64,000 bases of DNA, taken from NCBI GenBank assembly GCA_016795065.1, contig JAEUIU010000034.1, positions 1 through 64,000 on the forward strand, given 5' to 3'. Of the stretch, positions 24,645 to 33,601 are shown piece by piece. The notes under the pieces are model-generated. The model did no database searches and had not been told where the DNA came from. It worked only from the letters and a program-made list of their open reading frames with translations. Made by a program: the position numbers and the translations under genes. Positions within the stretch are counted from its first letter, which is position 1. Each line of letters opens with the position of its first letter. This DNA is from Phycisphaerae bacterium. GTDB lineage: Bacteria > Planctomycetota > Phycisphaerae > Phycisphaerales > SM1A02.

Positions 24645-26669
24645 TTAGCTCGTCCAGGCCCCGAGCAGGATGGCGAGGTCGGCACCGTTCACAGTGTTGT
24701 CGCCGTTGAGGTCGCCGAGGCCGCTGCCGCCCCAAGCCCCAAGCAGGATGGCGAGGTCGGCGCCGTTCACGAAGCCGTCTCCGTTGAGGTCACCGAGCAC
24801 CACCGGGGCAAGCGTGAGCTGGGCCGAGTCCATGTCGACCGGAGCCGACTTGCCGTGGGTCGCCCACAGGTCATACGCGGTTTGGCCGCGATCGTCGGTG
24901 AGGTTGTCGTCGCGGAGGAACTCCATGTACTCCTTCGTCGACGTCTGGTAGTAGAGCGTGACGATGGTCTTCGCCGCCCCGGACGGGATGGTGAAGAACG
25001 TATCGTCCCAGTACTGCCCGTCGGCGTAGGTGGCACCGATGACAGGAGCCCCCACTGCGGCAAAGGACTTGGCGTTGTAGCCGCGCGGCGGAATGCGGTT
25101 GTCCTTGTACTTGGTGTTGGCCAGTGCGAGGCGCGTCGACGGGCCTTCGGGGAGGCCGGTCGCCTTGGCGATGGCGGCGTCGATACCGTGGATGGCCTCC
25201 CAGACCTTGGTGCCGGCGAGATCGGCTTCGGCATTGTCGTAGTCGTAGCCGCCTACTTCGTCGATGACCTGATCCTTGGCATTCAGGAACTTGACGTTCA
25301 GCCACATCATGCGACCTTCCGGATAGCCGGTCGGCAGCTTGTGGCCAGTCTGGTTGATGACGCGGATCTTGACTTGGTTGCCCGACTGCGTGACCTCCAT
25401 GTCGCTGGCGTCACGGAGCATTTGGATGTTGCGGGCGATGGAAGCATCGACGCGCTCCTGAGTCAGGCCGAACCACTCGGCGTCCTCGCCCAATTGCGTC
25501 TTGATTGCGGACATGACCCATGAGTTCGAGCCGCTAAAGCTGTGGGCGGCCACGTCGCGATAGAAGAACGGCGGCGAGTCGGCGAAGGCACACGCTCCGC
25601 CGTTGGTGACGGGCATGTGGCAATCCTGGCAAGAACTCATCACACCGGTCGGGTGATCCGGCCCGCCGAAGCGATTGTCAGCGAAGACCACGCCGTCGGA
25701 CGCGAACTCGCTGAGCGCCCATTCCGAGTAGGTCCGCTGCTCGGGGAACATGTCGTGCGGGTTCTGCGTCGGGTGCGGGGCGTTGAGGCGACCGAGGCCG
25801 TACGTCCCGTTCTTCTGCTTCATGTACACCGGGTTCGAGACGTCGTGGCAGGTGCCGCAGAGTTCCGACTTCTTGTGGAAGGGCGAAGCGACGAGCTTGA
25901 TCTGCTCACCGATGATGGAGAGACCGTGCAGGTTAAGCGGCACGTCGTCGAAGGGACCGCGCCGGGCGTCCGCCGGATCGACGACATAACGCCCGTCGCC
26001 GGCACCGAATGGAAGTTGGTTCGCCTTCACGAGGTCGGCGATGATCTCGTCGTCCGGATTAGCAGGATCTCCCGGGTAGGCCACCGCGCTGTCGGGGCCG
26101 AGAATCGGATTCACCATCCGGTGGCAGAAGGCGCAGTTGATGCTGTCCCAGTCCTCGGGCAGGAACTCGTCCGTCGTGCCGGTACTGGCCCGGCCGGCGA
26201 GCCAAGCGCCCGGCGAGTGGCAGCGGATGCAAATCTCGCCAACGCCATTGGCGTCTTGGTTGGCGATCGTCAGGGCCGCCTGCCAAATCGGATCACGCGC
26301 CGATTGGCCCATGAGGCTCACCGCCCACGTGTCGAACGGCGCTGTTGCGGCGTTGTAGTCCGAGTGGCAATAGGTGCACGAACTCGAGACCGTGATGGGA
26401 TTGAGGAGGTATGGATCGTCGGTCGGCTGTGTGCCGGGCATGATGAAATCGGCAGCAGTTGTGGGCACCTGCACTTGGCCACCGCGGCCACCAGCGAGCA
26501 CGCTGGGGACAAGAGAGCCGACGGCTGCGATGCCAACTGCTCCGAGCAGGATGATGCGGGCGCGACCAAGGCCGCGATGAGAAGCGGGACGATGACCGTT
26601 CGCTGCACCGTCTGTCGCCACGGGCGACGGAACGTTGACGTCACGACCGGGAACTGTGTGATCTGACAT
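24645..26669 (-). CDS. Pentaheme c-type cytochrome with LLGAWG tail
   Basis: A 674-residue exported protein. A signal-like hydrophobic segment (IILLGAVGIAAVGSLVPSVLAGG) follows an unusually long charged N-terminus of about 37 residues. Five CxxCH heme sites are seen: CTYCH, CIRCH, CAFCH, CGTCH and CQDCH, all in the first half. The second half is beta-rich, with GHKLPTGYPEGRMMWLNV, a pattern seen in multiheme cytochrome/doxx-like exported proteins. The C-terminus has two EF-hand-like repeats, each ending LLGAW. Extracytoplasmic electron transfer is likely; the partner is unknown. The ATG at 26669 has GGAGG 5 nt upstream. Confidence 0.9.
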   Translation of the reverse strand: MSDHTVPGRDVNVPSPVATDGAANGHRPASHRGLGRARIILLGAVGIAAVGSLVPSVLAGGRGGQVQVPTTAADFIMPGTQPTDDPYLLNPITVSSSCTYCHSDYNAATAPFDTWAVSLMGQSARDPIWQAALTIANQDANGVGEICIRCHSPGAWLAGRASTGTTDEFLPEDWDSINCAFCHRMVNPILGPDSAVAYPGDPANPDDEIIADLVKANQLPFGAGDGRYVVDPADARRGPFDDVPLNLHGLSIIGEQIKLVASPFHKKSELCGTCHDVSNPVYMKQKNGTYGLGRLNAPHPTQNPHDMFPEQRTYSEWALSEFASDGVVFADNRFGGPDHPTGVMSSCQDCHMPVTNGGACAFADSPPFFYRDVAAHSFSGSNSWVMSAIKTQLGEDAEWFGLTQERVDASIARNIQMLRDASDMEVTQSGNQVKIRVINQTGHKLPTGYPEGRMMWLNVKFLNAKDQVIDEVGGYDYDNAEADLAGTKVWEAIHGIDAAIAKATGLPEGPSTRLALANTKYKDNRIPPRGYNAKSFAAVGAPVIGATYADGQYWDDTFFTIPSGAAKTIVTLYYQTSTKEYMEFLRDDNLTDDRGQTAYDLWATHGKSAPVDMDSAQLTLAPVVLGDLNGDGFVNGADLAILLGAWGGSGLGDLNGDNTVNGADLAILLGAWTS

Positions 26670-26975
26670 GCATGCCTCCAACCGAGCTCACTCGATGCCC
26701 GAAACCTTCAGGCTGAATCTCCTGGGCGGCCCGCTGACCGAGCGCGAGATCGAGCGGTCGACTCTTCCGTTGATACATTCGCCGAGACTCCTACCTTAGA
26801 TCCTGATAAGCGCAGGTCAAGCTCGTCGCGACATTCAGATATTCACCGAACTTCGAGTGGTGACGAATGGGCGAAACACACGGGAAGCAACGGCTGCAGC
26901 GCAGTGGCTCCACTTAGGAATCCGCCGAGGAGCACGATCCTGATGGACCCGCGTAGTCCGATACACTGCTCGCCC
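26670..26975. other. Divergent promoter region, cytochrome and lipoprotein genes
   Basis: No gene. On the minus strand TTGACC (26815-26820) and TAAGGT (26793-26798), 16 nt apart, form a plausible cytochrome promoter with a leader of about 115 nt. On the plus strand TACACT (26962-26967) serves the lipoprotein. Confidence 0.45.
26962..26967 (+). promoter_or_regulatory. -10-like TACACT, leaderless promoter
   Basis: TACACT ends 8 nt before ATG 26976; there is no Shine-Dalgarno sequence. The same hexamer precedes the aminotransferase at 52515. Confidence 0.45.
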
Positions 26976-27728
26976 ATGCACCGACGATCTCACCGCTCCG
27001 ACCGTCCGTGGAACGTAGGTCCGCGACTTGGCGCCGCGACAGTTCCGCTTGGGTGGATCGCCGTATCTGTGACGATGGCGTTCGCGCTCGGTGGTTGCGC
27101 GTCGGCTCCCGATTCGTCGCTGGGACATGTGCCCGGCGTCCTGATGTTGGAGCGAACTTCCTACACCCAGGCGTTCGACGAAGCAGTGGCGTTGATCGCC
27201 AACGAGGGAATGCCCGCGGTGCTGCGCGATCGGGACGGCGGCATCATCGAATCGAGACCGAACGTCTCGGGCTCGCTCCTCGAGCCTTGGGATTGGCCGG
27301 CCGGCAGTCCCAGCGCCGCGTTCGAAAGTACGGTGAACCATCAGCGCCGCCGCGTGCGGTTCGAGTTCATGCCCGCCGGCTTCCGTCCGTCTTCTGGGGT
27401 CATGCTGACCACGGACGAAGATCCCCTCGAGGGGCCGCGGACACCAGGTTCAACACCGAGCGACGCCGCGGGCGCGGTCGACATGTCGCGCTACGAGGGG
27501 CCGATCGAACTCCGGGTCTGGGTCTATGTCGAGCGGGCCTACACGCCGTACCTGCAGCGATCCGCGTGGACCTTCCGAGGCCGATCGTTTGCACGCAATC
27601 CCGAAGACCGTCGGCGCGAGGATGACGACACGACCCGCGACCGAAGCAAGTGGACGCCCGTGAGTCGCGATCCGGCGATGGAGCGGGACATTCTCGAGAA
27701 GCTGGAAGCGAATCTCAAGAAGGCGTAA
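26976..27728 (+). CDS. Putative lipoprotein, hypothetical
   Basis: A 250-residue protein. An Arg/His-rich N-terminus is followed by a hydrophobic stretch and lipobox (AVSVTMAFALGGCAS), so it is predicted to be a lipoprotein with a long n-region. The mature part has a beta-rich central domain (RVRFEFMPAGFRP, IELRVWVYVERAYTPY) and an Arg/Asp-rich C-terminus ending in a helix, RDILEKLEANLKKA. A stretch SYTQAFDEAVALIANEGMPAVLRDRDGG suggests an alpha/beta start like domains in other envelope lipoproteins, but I cannot name it. Start 26976 is chosen for the -10-like hexamer and signal; the frame is open from 26904. Confidence 0.7.
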   Translation: MHRRSHRSDRPWNVGPRLGAATVPLGWIAVSVTMAFALGGCASAPDSSLGHVPGVLMLERTSYTQAFDEAVALIANEGMPAVLRDRDGGIIESRPNVSGSLLEPWDWPAGSPSAAFESTVNHQRRRVRFEFMPAGFRPSSGVMLTTDEDPLEGPRTPGSTPSDAAGAVDMSRYEGPIELRVWVYVERAYTPYLQRSAWTFRGRSFARNPEDRRREDDDTTRDRSKWTPVSRDPAMERDILEKLEANLKKA

Positions 27729-27817
27729 GCGCAGGCGCGGGCTCCTTCGTTCTCCCGCAATTGCGGTGAGTTGTGCCATTCGGCTACTTCGGTGGAAAGG
27801 CAGAGCGAGTGTCGGGT

Positions 27818-27823
27818 TAGGAT
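27818..27823 (+). promoter_or_regulatory. -10-like TAGGAT for the FG-GAP gene
   Basis: TAGGAT about 68 nt before the start at 27891 would give a leader of about 60 nt containing the GGAGG ribosome binding site (27881-27885). No -35 box is recognised. Tentative. Confidence 0.35.
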
Positions 27824-27890
27824 TCCTCCTGAGCAGCTCATCGAGGTGTCAAATGACCGTCGACCGTCGATGAACGCCTCGGAGGTCCCC

Positions 27891-29459
27891 ATGCGCCACT
27901 TCGCCTTGTCGACCGTGTTGCTCGTCTCTTCCGTCGCGAGGGTCTCCTTCGCGGCAAGTGACTTTGATGGCGACGGGCGCGACGACCTCGTGATCCCGAC
28001 CGTCAACGAGGAGGTCAACGGCCTCGTCAAGGCAGGGGCTGTCAGCATCCTCTTCGGCAGCGGTTCCGGCATCACTGCCACGGGTGACCAGTACTTCGAT
28101 CATGCAACGCCTGGTGTGGCGGGCTCGCCCAAGGCATTCGCCGCGTTCGGCAAGGCGACGGCGACGGGAGATTTCAACGGTGACGGGCGCGACGATCTCG
28201 CCGTCGGCAGTCCAGGCATGAACGTGTCAGGGCTTCCGGGGGCCGGGAGCGTCAATGTGATGTACGGCACCCCGAACGGCCTATCCGTCATCGGCGACCA
28301 GTGGTGGCATCGCGATGTCGCCGGCGTTGCACGCGATCCGGGGGCGTCCGACGAATTCGGTGATGCGCTGGCCGCGGGGGACTTTGACGGTGACGGCTTC
28401 GATGACTTGGCCGTCGGCGTGCCGGGCGAATTGCTCGAGGTGGGCGCCGAGGATCTCTGGAACGCGGGCACGGTCCATGTGTTCTATGGCTCCCCCCAGG
28501 GACTCACGGCGAACCGCGATAAGCCCTACTCGCTGGTGAATTCGGTAGCCAGCGCAACCTCGGAGCCGCTCGATCGGTTCGGCCGCTCTCTGATTGTGGG
28601 CGACTTCAATAGCGATGGACGAGATGACTTGGCGATCGGTCTCCCGGGCCGCTCTTTCGAGGATGAAGTGATGGGGGTCGGTGGCGTGGCGATTCTCTAC
28701 GGAACGAGTTCCGGCCTGGGTAGCCCCAACGACATCGTCCTGAAGCAGACCTCGGCGGGTATAGACGAGGAATCCGAGGAGGGCGACCGCTTCGGCGCGG
28801 CCCTCGCGGCAGGCGACTTCGACGGCGACGGCGCTGACGATCTTGCGATCGGCGTTCCGAACGAGGACTTGGATGGCGTCCAGCAGGCCGGCCAGGTTGT
28901 CATCGTCTACGGCGGAGAAAGTGGAATCTCCACCGCCGACACCATGCTGCTGCATCAAGGCCTCGACGAAGTGGACGGTGAGCTGGGCGTGCATGCCCAG
29001 TTCGGTCGCTACCTCGTTGCGGGCGATTTCGACGGCGACGGGCGAGACGACCTCGCCGTCGGCGCCTCGGGCGCGACGATCGCCAACGTCGAGAAGGCTG
29101 GATCGGTCACGATCTTCCGAGGCAGCAACGCAGGCCTCCCCTCGTCCAATGACAGCGTCTACTCGCGCGTGACGCCTGGAGTCCCCGGCGCGCCGAAGGC
29201 CAACGAGCGGTTCGGTGCTGGCCTGTTGGCGGGGGATTTCGACGGTGACGGCCGCATGGACCTGGCCATCTCGGTGCCGGGCGCGACAGTGAGCGGCGAC
29301 GCCGCGGCAGGACTGGTCATGGTGCTGTACGGATCGGCATCGAGCGCGATCCTCGGCGGGGCCGAGACGTGGTCACAGAACTCTCCTGGGGTCCAAGACG
29401 CACCAGCTCCCGGCGAGGAGTTCGGCGCACGCCCGGGAACGCCCATCGATCCCGAATGA
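27891..29459 (+). CDS. FG-GAP repeat beta-propeller protein, exported
   Basis: A 522-residue protein with a signal peptide (MRHFALSTVLLVSSVARVSFA) followed by seven integrin-alpha-like FG-GAP repeats. Each has a calcium-loop core of the type DFDGDGRDDLAVG followed by a Pro-Gly turn and a strand ending VxVxYG. Seven such repeats form a closed seven-bladed propeller. The last repeat core is DFDGDGRMDLAISVPG. Likely an extracellular binding or structural protein; ligands are unknown. The ATG at 27891 has GGAGG 5 nt upstream. The C-terminus lacks the LLGAWG tail. An 11-bp tandem repeat crosses the stop codon. Convergent with the oppB-like gene. Confidence 0.9.
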   Translation: MRHFALSTVLLVSSVARVSFAASDFDGDGRDDLVIPTVNEEVNGLVKAGAVSILFGSGSGITATGDQYFDHATPGVAGSPKAFAAFGKATATGDFNGDGRDDLAVGSPGMNVSGLPGAGSVNVMYGTPNGLSVIGDQWWHRDVAGVARDPGASDEFGDALAAGDFDGDGFDDLAVGVPGELLEVGAEDLWNAGTVHVFYGSPQGLTANRDKPYSLVNSVASATSEPLDRFGRSLIVGDFNSDGRDDLAIGLPGRSFEDEVMGVGGVAILYGTSSGLGSPNDIVLKQTSAGIDEESEEGDRFGAALAAGDFDGDGADDLAIGVPNEDLDGVQQAGQVVIVYGGESGISTADTMLLHQGLDEVDGELGVHAQFGRYLVAGDFDGDGRDDLAVGASGATIANVEKAGSVTIFRGSNAGLPSSNDSVYSRVTPGVPGAPKANERFGAGLLAGDFDGDGRMDLAISVPGATVSGDAAAGLVMVLYGSASSAILGGAETWSQNSPGVQDAPAPGEEFGARPGTPIDPE

Positions 29460-29486
29460 GTGCCGAATGAGTACCGGATGAGTGAG
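29454..29486 (+). repeat. 11-bp tandem repeat across the FG-GAP stop codon
   Basis: Three copies GAATGAGTGCC, GAATGAGTACC and GGATGAGTGAG; the TGA stop (29457-29459) is in the first. Same arrangement as the repeat at the end of ndh. Confidence 0.8.
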
Positions 29487-29504
29487 GGTTGCCCTCTGGC
29501 CTCC

Positions 29505-30458
29505 TCAGCTCAACTCGATGCGCGGATCGACAAAGCGATACAGGACATCGACCGCGAGGTTGAAGAGGACGAGCATCGTCGAATAGACCAGGACAACGCC
29601 CATCACGAGGGTGATGTCCTTGCCGGTGACGCCATCGACGAAATGCTGGCCGACCCCGGGCACCGCGAAGATCTTCTCGACCACGAAGCTGCCGGTCATC
29701 GCCGTCGCCGTTGCCGGTCCGAGGTACGAAAGCACCGGCAGGAAGGCGTTCTTGAGGACGTGCTTGAGCGCGACATGGCCGCGCGACAGTCCCTTGGCCC
29801 GCGCGGTGCGGGCGTAGTCGGCGTTCATTTGCTCGAGCATCCCGTAGCGAACAAGTCGGGCGATGTACGCGGCGTAGGGCAACGACAACGCGAATGCCGG
29901 AAGCACGACGTAGCGGACGCCGCCCCAGCCCCCGATTGGGAACCAGCGCAGTTGGGCGGAGAAGAGAATGAGGAGTCCGGCGCCGACCACGAAGCTCGGC
30001 ACGCTGATGCCGATCAATGCGAAGAGCTGCGAAGCGAGATCAAACGGTCCGTTCGGCCGCAGCCCACCGATGACGCCGGCAGTCAAGCCGATCGTGAGGG
30101 CGAAAAGCATCGCCGTGAGCCCAAGCGTCATCGAGACGGGAAGGCCGGTCGCGAGAATCTCGTTCACCGACCAGTCGCGATGCCGAAGGCTCGGCCCGAG
30201 GTCAAACGGTCGATCGGCGTCGCCGAGCGCCCACGCGACGCCGCTCGCCTTGCCCAGGTACTCGACGTAGAACGTCAGGGGATTGTCGAGGTGATATTGC
30301 TGTCGCATTGCCTCGACGATCTCTTCCGGCGGACGGCGTCCCTCCGGCTGCTGAAGCGGATCGCCGGGAATGAGCCACGCCAGACAGAACGTGATCGTGT
30401 AGACGGTGAGGACAATCACCGGCGTGATCGCCAGCCGTCGGAGGATGAAGGCGATCAT
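29505..30458 (-). CDS. OppB-like peptide/nickel ABC transporter permease
   Basis: A 317-residue integral membrane protein with six predicted helices. The N-terminus MIAFILRRLAITPVIVLTV is typical for OppB/DppB. The EAA-like cytoplasmic loop is visible as ARTARAKGLSRGHVALKHVLKNA followed by PVLSYLG. It starts with an ATG overlapping the stop of the substrate-binding-protein gene (ATGA, 30455-30458). No OppC permease and no OppD/OppF ATPases are adjacent; the next gene is convergent. Function therefore depends on subunits elsewhere, or the transporter is incomplete. Confidence 0.92.
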   Translation of the reverse strand: MIAFILRRLAITPVIVLTVYTITFCLAWLIPGDPLQQPEGRRPPEEIVEAMRQQYHLDNPLTFYVEYLGKASGVAWALGDADRPFDLGPSLRHRDWSVNEILATGLPVSMTLGLTAMLFALTIGLTAGVIGGLRPNGPFDLASQLFALIGISVPSFVVGAGLLILFSAQLRWFPIGGWGGVRYVVLPAFALSLPYAAYIARLVRYGMLEQMNADYARTARAKGLSRGHVALKHVLKNAFLPVLSYLGPATATAMTGSFVVEKIFAVPGVGQHFVDGVTGKDITLVMGVVLVYSTMLVLFNLAVDVLYRFVDPRIELS

Positions 30459-32338
30459 CGGCCCGCCTCGGCATTCGAACGGCGGGCAAGTCGCGAGAGG
30501 TGCTGTTCGAGGCGCGGATGGTGGGTCAGTCCCGTCACGCTTGTCGGGTCGTACATGTAGACGGTGACGAAGCCGCACAGGGGCAGGATCGGGAGGTCCT
30601 CTTCCATCAGCAGCCGCTCGGCGTCGCGGAGGATCGTCAGCCGCTTGGCCGGGTCGAGTTCGGCGGCCGCATCGGCGAGCAGCCCATCAAATCGATCGCT
30701 TCGGTACTGACGATCGTTGTTGCCGTCGTTGGAGCGCGAGAGATCGAGAAACGTCGTCGGATCGCCGTAGTCGCCATACCAGCCGCCCCGAGCGATCATG
30801 AAGTTCCCGTTCTTCAGATCCTCACGGAAGTCGCGGACTTCTTTCGCTCGAGCCTGCACCTCGACGCCGAGTGAACCGCGCCACATCTCCCGCAGGGCGA
30901 AGGTGAGGTCGCGGTAGCGCGGGCTGCCGAGGGAGTAGAGGAGGTCGACCGTCGGGAACGGTTCGCCCGACGCGTTCTCGATCAACCCGTCACCATTGCG
31001 GTCGGTCCATCCCGCGTCGGCAAGTTCGCGCCGGGCCCGAGCGACATCGAACGGCAGGCCGTCGGGACTGCTGTAGCCCGCGATGGCGTCGCGCGGCACG
31101 AGCACGTTCGATGGCTCCTCACCCAAGCGAGTGACGCGGTCGACCAGCGTGCGGCGATCCACCGCCAGCCCGAAGGCCCGGCGCACGCGATTGTCGGCGA
31201 ACGGATTGGGCTTGCCGTTGGAGAGCGATGGCCGGCAGTTGAAGGAGTAGAAATCGGTGCCGAAGGCCCGAAGCCCGTGGATGTTTCGCCGTTCGCCTTC
31301 CTCCGGCGGCGGAAGCATGGCCACCGCCGCGTCGATGCGCTCGCCCTTCGCCATGGCCGCGGCGATTTCCTTCGCGTATCGCGCCTCGTAGCGGCGGCGC
31401 TCGGCGAGCATTTCGGGACGGTACTCGGCCATCGTGTCGGTGACCCAGTCCGCCGCGCCGGCTTCGGCCGCGAGCACCGTGGTGTTGGCGTCCTCAATGA
31501 TCCGGATCTCAACCGTCCCCGAGCGAACCGCCTTCGCGTTCCAGTAATGCTCGTTCCGCTCGAGGTACATGCCGCGCTTGTAGCGCCACTCGACCAGCCG
31601 ATAGGGGCCGTTGCCGATCAGCGAGCCGGCCTTGGTCCACCCCTGTCGCTGGAGGAGGCGGCCGGTCAGGGGTTCAAGGGTTGAGTCCCTCTCCACACTG
31701 GCCTGATGAACCGGGGAGAGTGCTGGAAACGCGACGAGATCCAGGAAATACGCGACCGGATGATCCAGATCGAGAACCAGCGTGTGCCGATCGGTCGTGG
31801 TGATGCCGACCGTCTCGTTGAAGCGACGCGTGGTCTCCTTCCATAACAGTTCGCTCGCTGCGCGGGTCCGCTCGGTCTCGGGCCGCTTCACGTAATCGGC
31901 GAGACGCTCGTTGCGCCAGAGAAAGAACTCCTCGGCGCCGCGGATGTGGAAGAGGAAGCCCGAGTAATCCGCCGCCGTCTCAGGCAGCAGACCTCGTCGG
32001 AAGGCGAAGACGAAGTCGTCGGCCGTGACCGGATCGCCATTACTCCATCGGGCATCGCGCCGAAGGTGAAAGGTGTAGGTCTTCCCGTCCGCTGAGACTT
32101 CCCACCTCTCTGCCACGCCCGGTTGCGGTCGGGCGTTGGTCGCGTCGAGCGTCACGAGCCCTTCGAACAGGGCACGTCCGGTCCGGAAGTCCTGAGTCCA
32201 GGACATCCGCTGCGGATCGAGCGTGGTGGCCTCGGCCCGTTGAACGAGAACGAAATCGGCCGCCGGGCGCGGATGGTCGGCGCTGAGGGCGATGAGGAGG
32301 GCGACGACAAGGAACGCGATCGGCGCGAGAATTCGCAC
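30455..32338 (-). CDS. Family 5 ABC transporter substrate-binding protein (OppA-like)
   Basis: A 627-residue extracytoplasmic binding protein. The N-terminal hydrophobic segment (ILAPIAFLVVALLIALSA) is a signal peptide or anchor; no lipobox Cys is seen. Family 5 features are RAEATTLDPQRMSW, FEGLVTLDA, AERWEVSADGKTYTFHLRRDARWSNGDPVTADDFVF and RVRRAFGLAVDRRTL. Oligopeptides are the usual ligands. The GTG start is chosen because TACGCT lies 6 nt upstream, as in the other leaderless candidates. It is the first gene of a two-gene operon with the OppB-like permease. Confidence 0.92.
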   Translation of the reverse strand: MRILAPIAFLVVALLIALSADHPRPAADFVLVQRAEATTLDPQRMSWTQDFRTGRALFEGLVTLDATNARPQPGVAERWEVSADGKTYTFHLRRDARWSNGDPVTADDFVFAFRRGLLPETAADYSGFLFHIRGAEEFFLWRNERLADYVKRPETERTRAASELLWKETTRRFNETVGITTTDRHTLVLDLDHPVAYFLDLVAFPALSPVHQASVERDSTLEPLTGRLLQRQGWTKAGSLIGNGPYRLVEWRYKRGMYLERNEHYWNAKAVRSGTVEIRIIEDANTTVLAAEAGAADWVTDTMAEYRPEMLAERRRYEARYAKEIAAAMAKGERIDAAVAMLPPPEEGERRNIHGLRAFGTDFYSFNCRPSLSNGKPNPFADNRVRRAFGLAVDRRTLVDRVTRLGEEPSNVLVPRDAIAGYSSPDGLPFDVARARRELADAGWTDRNGDGLIENASGEPFPTVDLLYSLGSPRYRDLTFALREMWRGSLGVEVQARAKEVRDFREDLKNGNFMIARGGWYGDYGDPTTFLDLSRSNDGNNDRQYRSDRFDGLLADAAAELDPAKRLTILRDAERLLMEEDLPILPLCGFVTVYMYDPTSVTGLTHHPRLEQHLSRLARRSNAEAGR

Positions 32339-32344
32339 GCCGTC

Positions 32345-32350
32345 AGCGTA
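32345..32350 (-). promoter_or_regulatory. -10-like TACGCT before the OppA-like gene
   Basis: TACGCT lies 6 nt upstream of the GTG at 32338 on the minus strand; no Shine-Dalgarno sequence. A leaderless GTG start is implied. Confidence 0.4.
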
Positions 32351-32373
32351 GCGTCAAGCGATCACCGGAAGCG

Positions 32374-33498
32374 TCAGCGATACGGCTTCTCGGAAACGAC
32401 CTTCTCCCACTTCGCGACGGCCTCTTCGAAGGCCTTTCGGTCACCGGCATCCCATGCGCCAATGATCGCCCGCTCGGCGGTCACCGCCGCCGCGTTGGAA
32501 CGGAGTCGCGAATCGACCACGCGGAGGAGAACCTCGGAGCCGGCGACGGCGTCGGCATAGTCGCGCTTCGCGACATCGTCACCCTCGCCTGAGCCCGCAC
32601 CATGGGCAGCATCCCACTGGGCGGCGCTGGTCTTCAGCACCTTCACCAGGAGCGGGGCGATGACCGGGCCAACGGTGGCGTGCGTCGCCGGAGCCCGGGT
32701 CCATTGCCGCTGGAAGTCCCCGATCGCTGCGGTCACGATACGGATGCCGACATCAGGGGCCTTCGAGGCCGCAACGCGGTTCAGCACTGATTCAACGATC
32801 GTGACGTGATTGGCCCGCGCCAGGGTGGCCGACTTGGCCCCGATACCCGAGCGCGAGGCGATGATCGAGAGGGCCTTGAGCTCCTGGAGCGTGATCGTGA
32901 CTTCGGTTTCCTTCTCGGCTGCCGCTGTGATCGCCCGCGTCACGCCGTCGAAGTCGACGTCGTTGAGTCGCGGAGCCGTCTCCTCGGGGCGGGCGTTGGA
33001 ACCGATCATGTTCTCAAGGGCGTGGCCAATGGTGCTGGCGGCGTTCTGCCGCTTGGCGACATCCTTCTCGGTGTCGCTCAGTCGGGAGGTGATGAGCGCC
33101 AAGGAATCCTTCGTGGCGATGAAGGCGGCGACCTGCATCGCGAGAATCGCCCGTCGCGTGTCAGTGCCCTCGATGATCCGCTTGAGCGGCTTGACCGCGG
33201 CGTTGGAGAAGGCGTTGCGGAAGGCAGGCCGGGCCAGTCCGGTTCGGAATGGCTCAATCAGGGCTCGCCGGGCATCTTCGATGGTGGCGCTGTCCTTCGC
33301 TGTCTCCAGCGAATTCGTGTAGCCCTCGATGAACTTCGCGAGGACACCCTGATCCGCTCCCGAGAGCGCTTCGGTGGCGTTGATGATCCTGTCCGGCAAT
33401 GTCGTCGGACCGGACTGGGGTACCCGCGCCAATGCCGTCGAGCCCGCCAAAAGGCTGACGAAGACAGCGCCGAGAAGGAAGGCCTTGGGGGTCGTCAT
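32374..33498 (-). CDS. Exported helical protein, hypothetical
   Basis: A 374-residue protein with a clear signal peptide (MTTPKAFLLGAVFVSLLAGSTALA). The rest is almost entirely alpha-helical and Ala-rich, without Cys, with periodic helices suggestive of a HEAT- or TPR-like solenoid. I do not recognise a family. The region between residues 165 and 200 (RLNDVDFDGVTRAITAAAEKE) carries a calcium-loop-like acidic stretch that may be chance. The promoter at 33602-33631 gives a leader of about 100 nt; no Shine-Dalgarno sequence is seen. It lies 35 nt from the start of the oppA-like gene on the same strand but probably has its own promoter. Confidence 0.7.
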   Translation of the reverse strand: MTTPKAFLLGAVFVSLLAGSTALARVPQSGPTTLPDRIINATEALSGADQGVLAKFIEGYTNSLETAKDSATIEDARRALIEPFRTGLARPAFRNAFSNAAVKPLKRIIEGTDTRRAILAMQVAAFIATKDSLALITSRLSDTEKDVAKRQNAASTIGHALENMIGSNARPEETAPRLNDVDFDGVTRAITAAAEKETEVTITLQELKALSIIASRSGIGAKSATLARANHVTIVESVLNRVAASKAPDVGIRIVTAAIGDFQRQWTRAPATHATVGPVIAPLLVKVLKTSAAQWDAAHGAGSGEGDDVAKRDYADAVAGSEVLLRVVDSRLRSNAAAVTAERAIIGAWDAGDRKAFEEAVAKWEKVVSEKPYR

Positions 33499-33601
33499 CG
33501 CGGGGACAGGTCCGTGTTCTCTTGAGGATTCTCGGGGAGGGCCCCCAAAGGGGGTTCGCCAGCCCGCGCGGGAGCTTCGCTCCCTCCCGAGGAAGCTCTG
33601 G

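Noticed and set aside
29460..30560. 366-codon plus-strand frame opposite the OppB-like gene
   Set aside because: Charged, repetitive composition arising from the antisense of hydrophobic codons.
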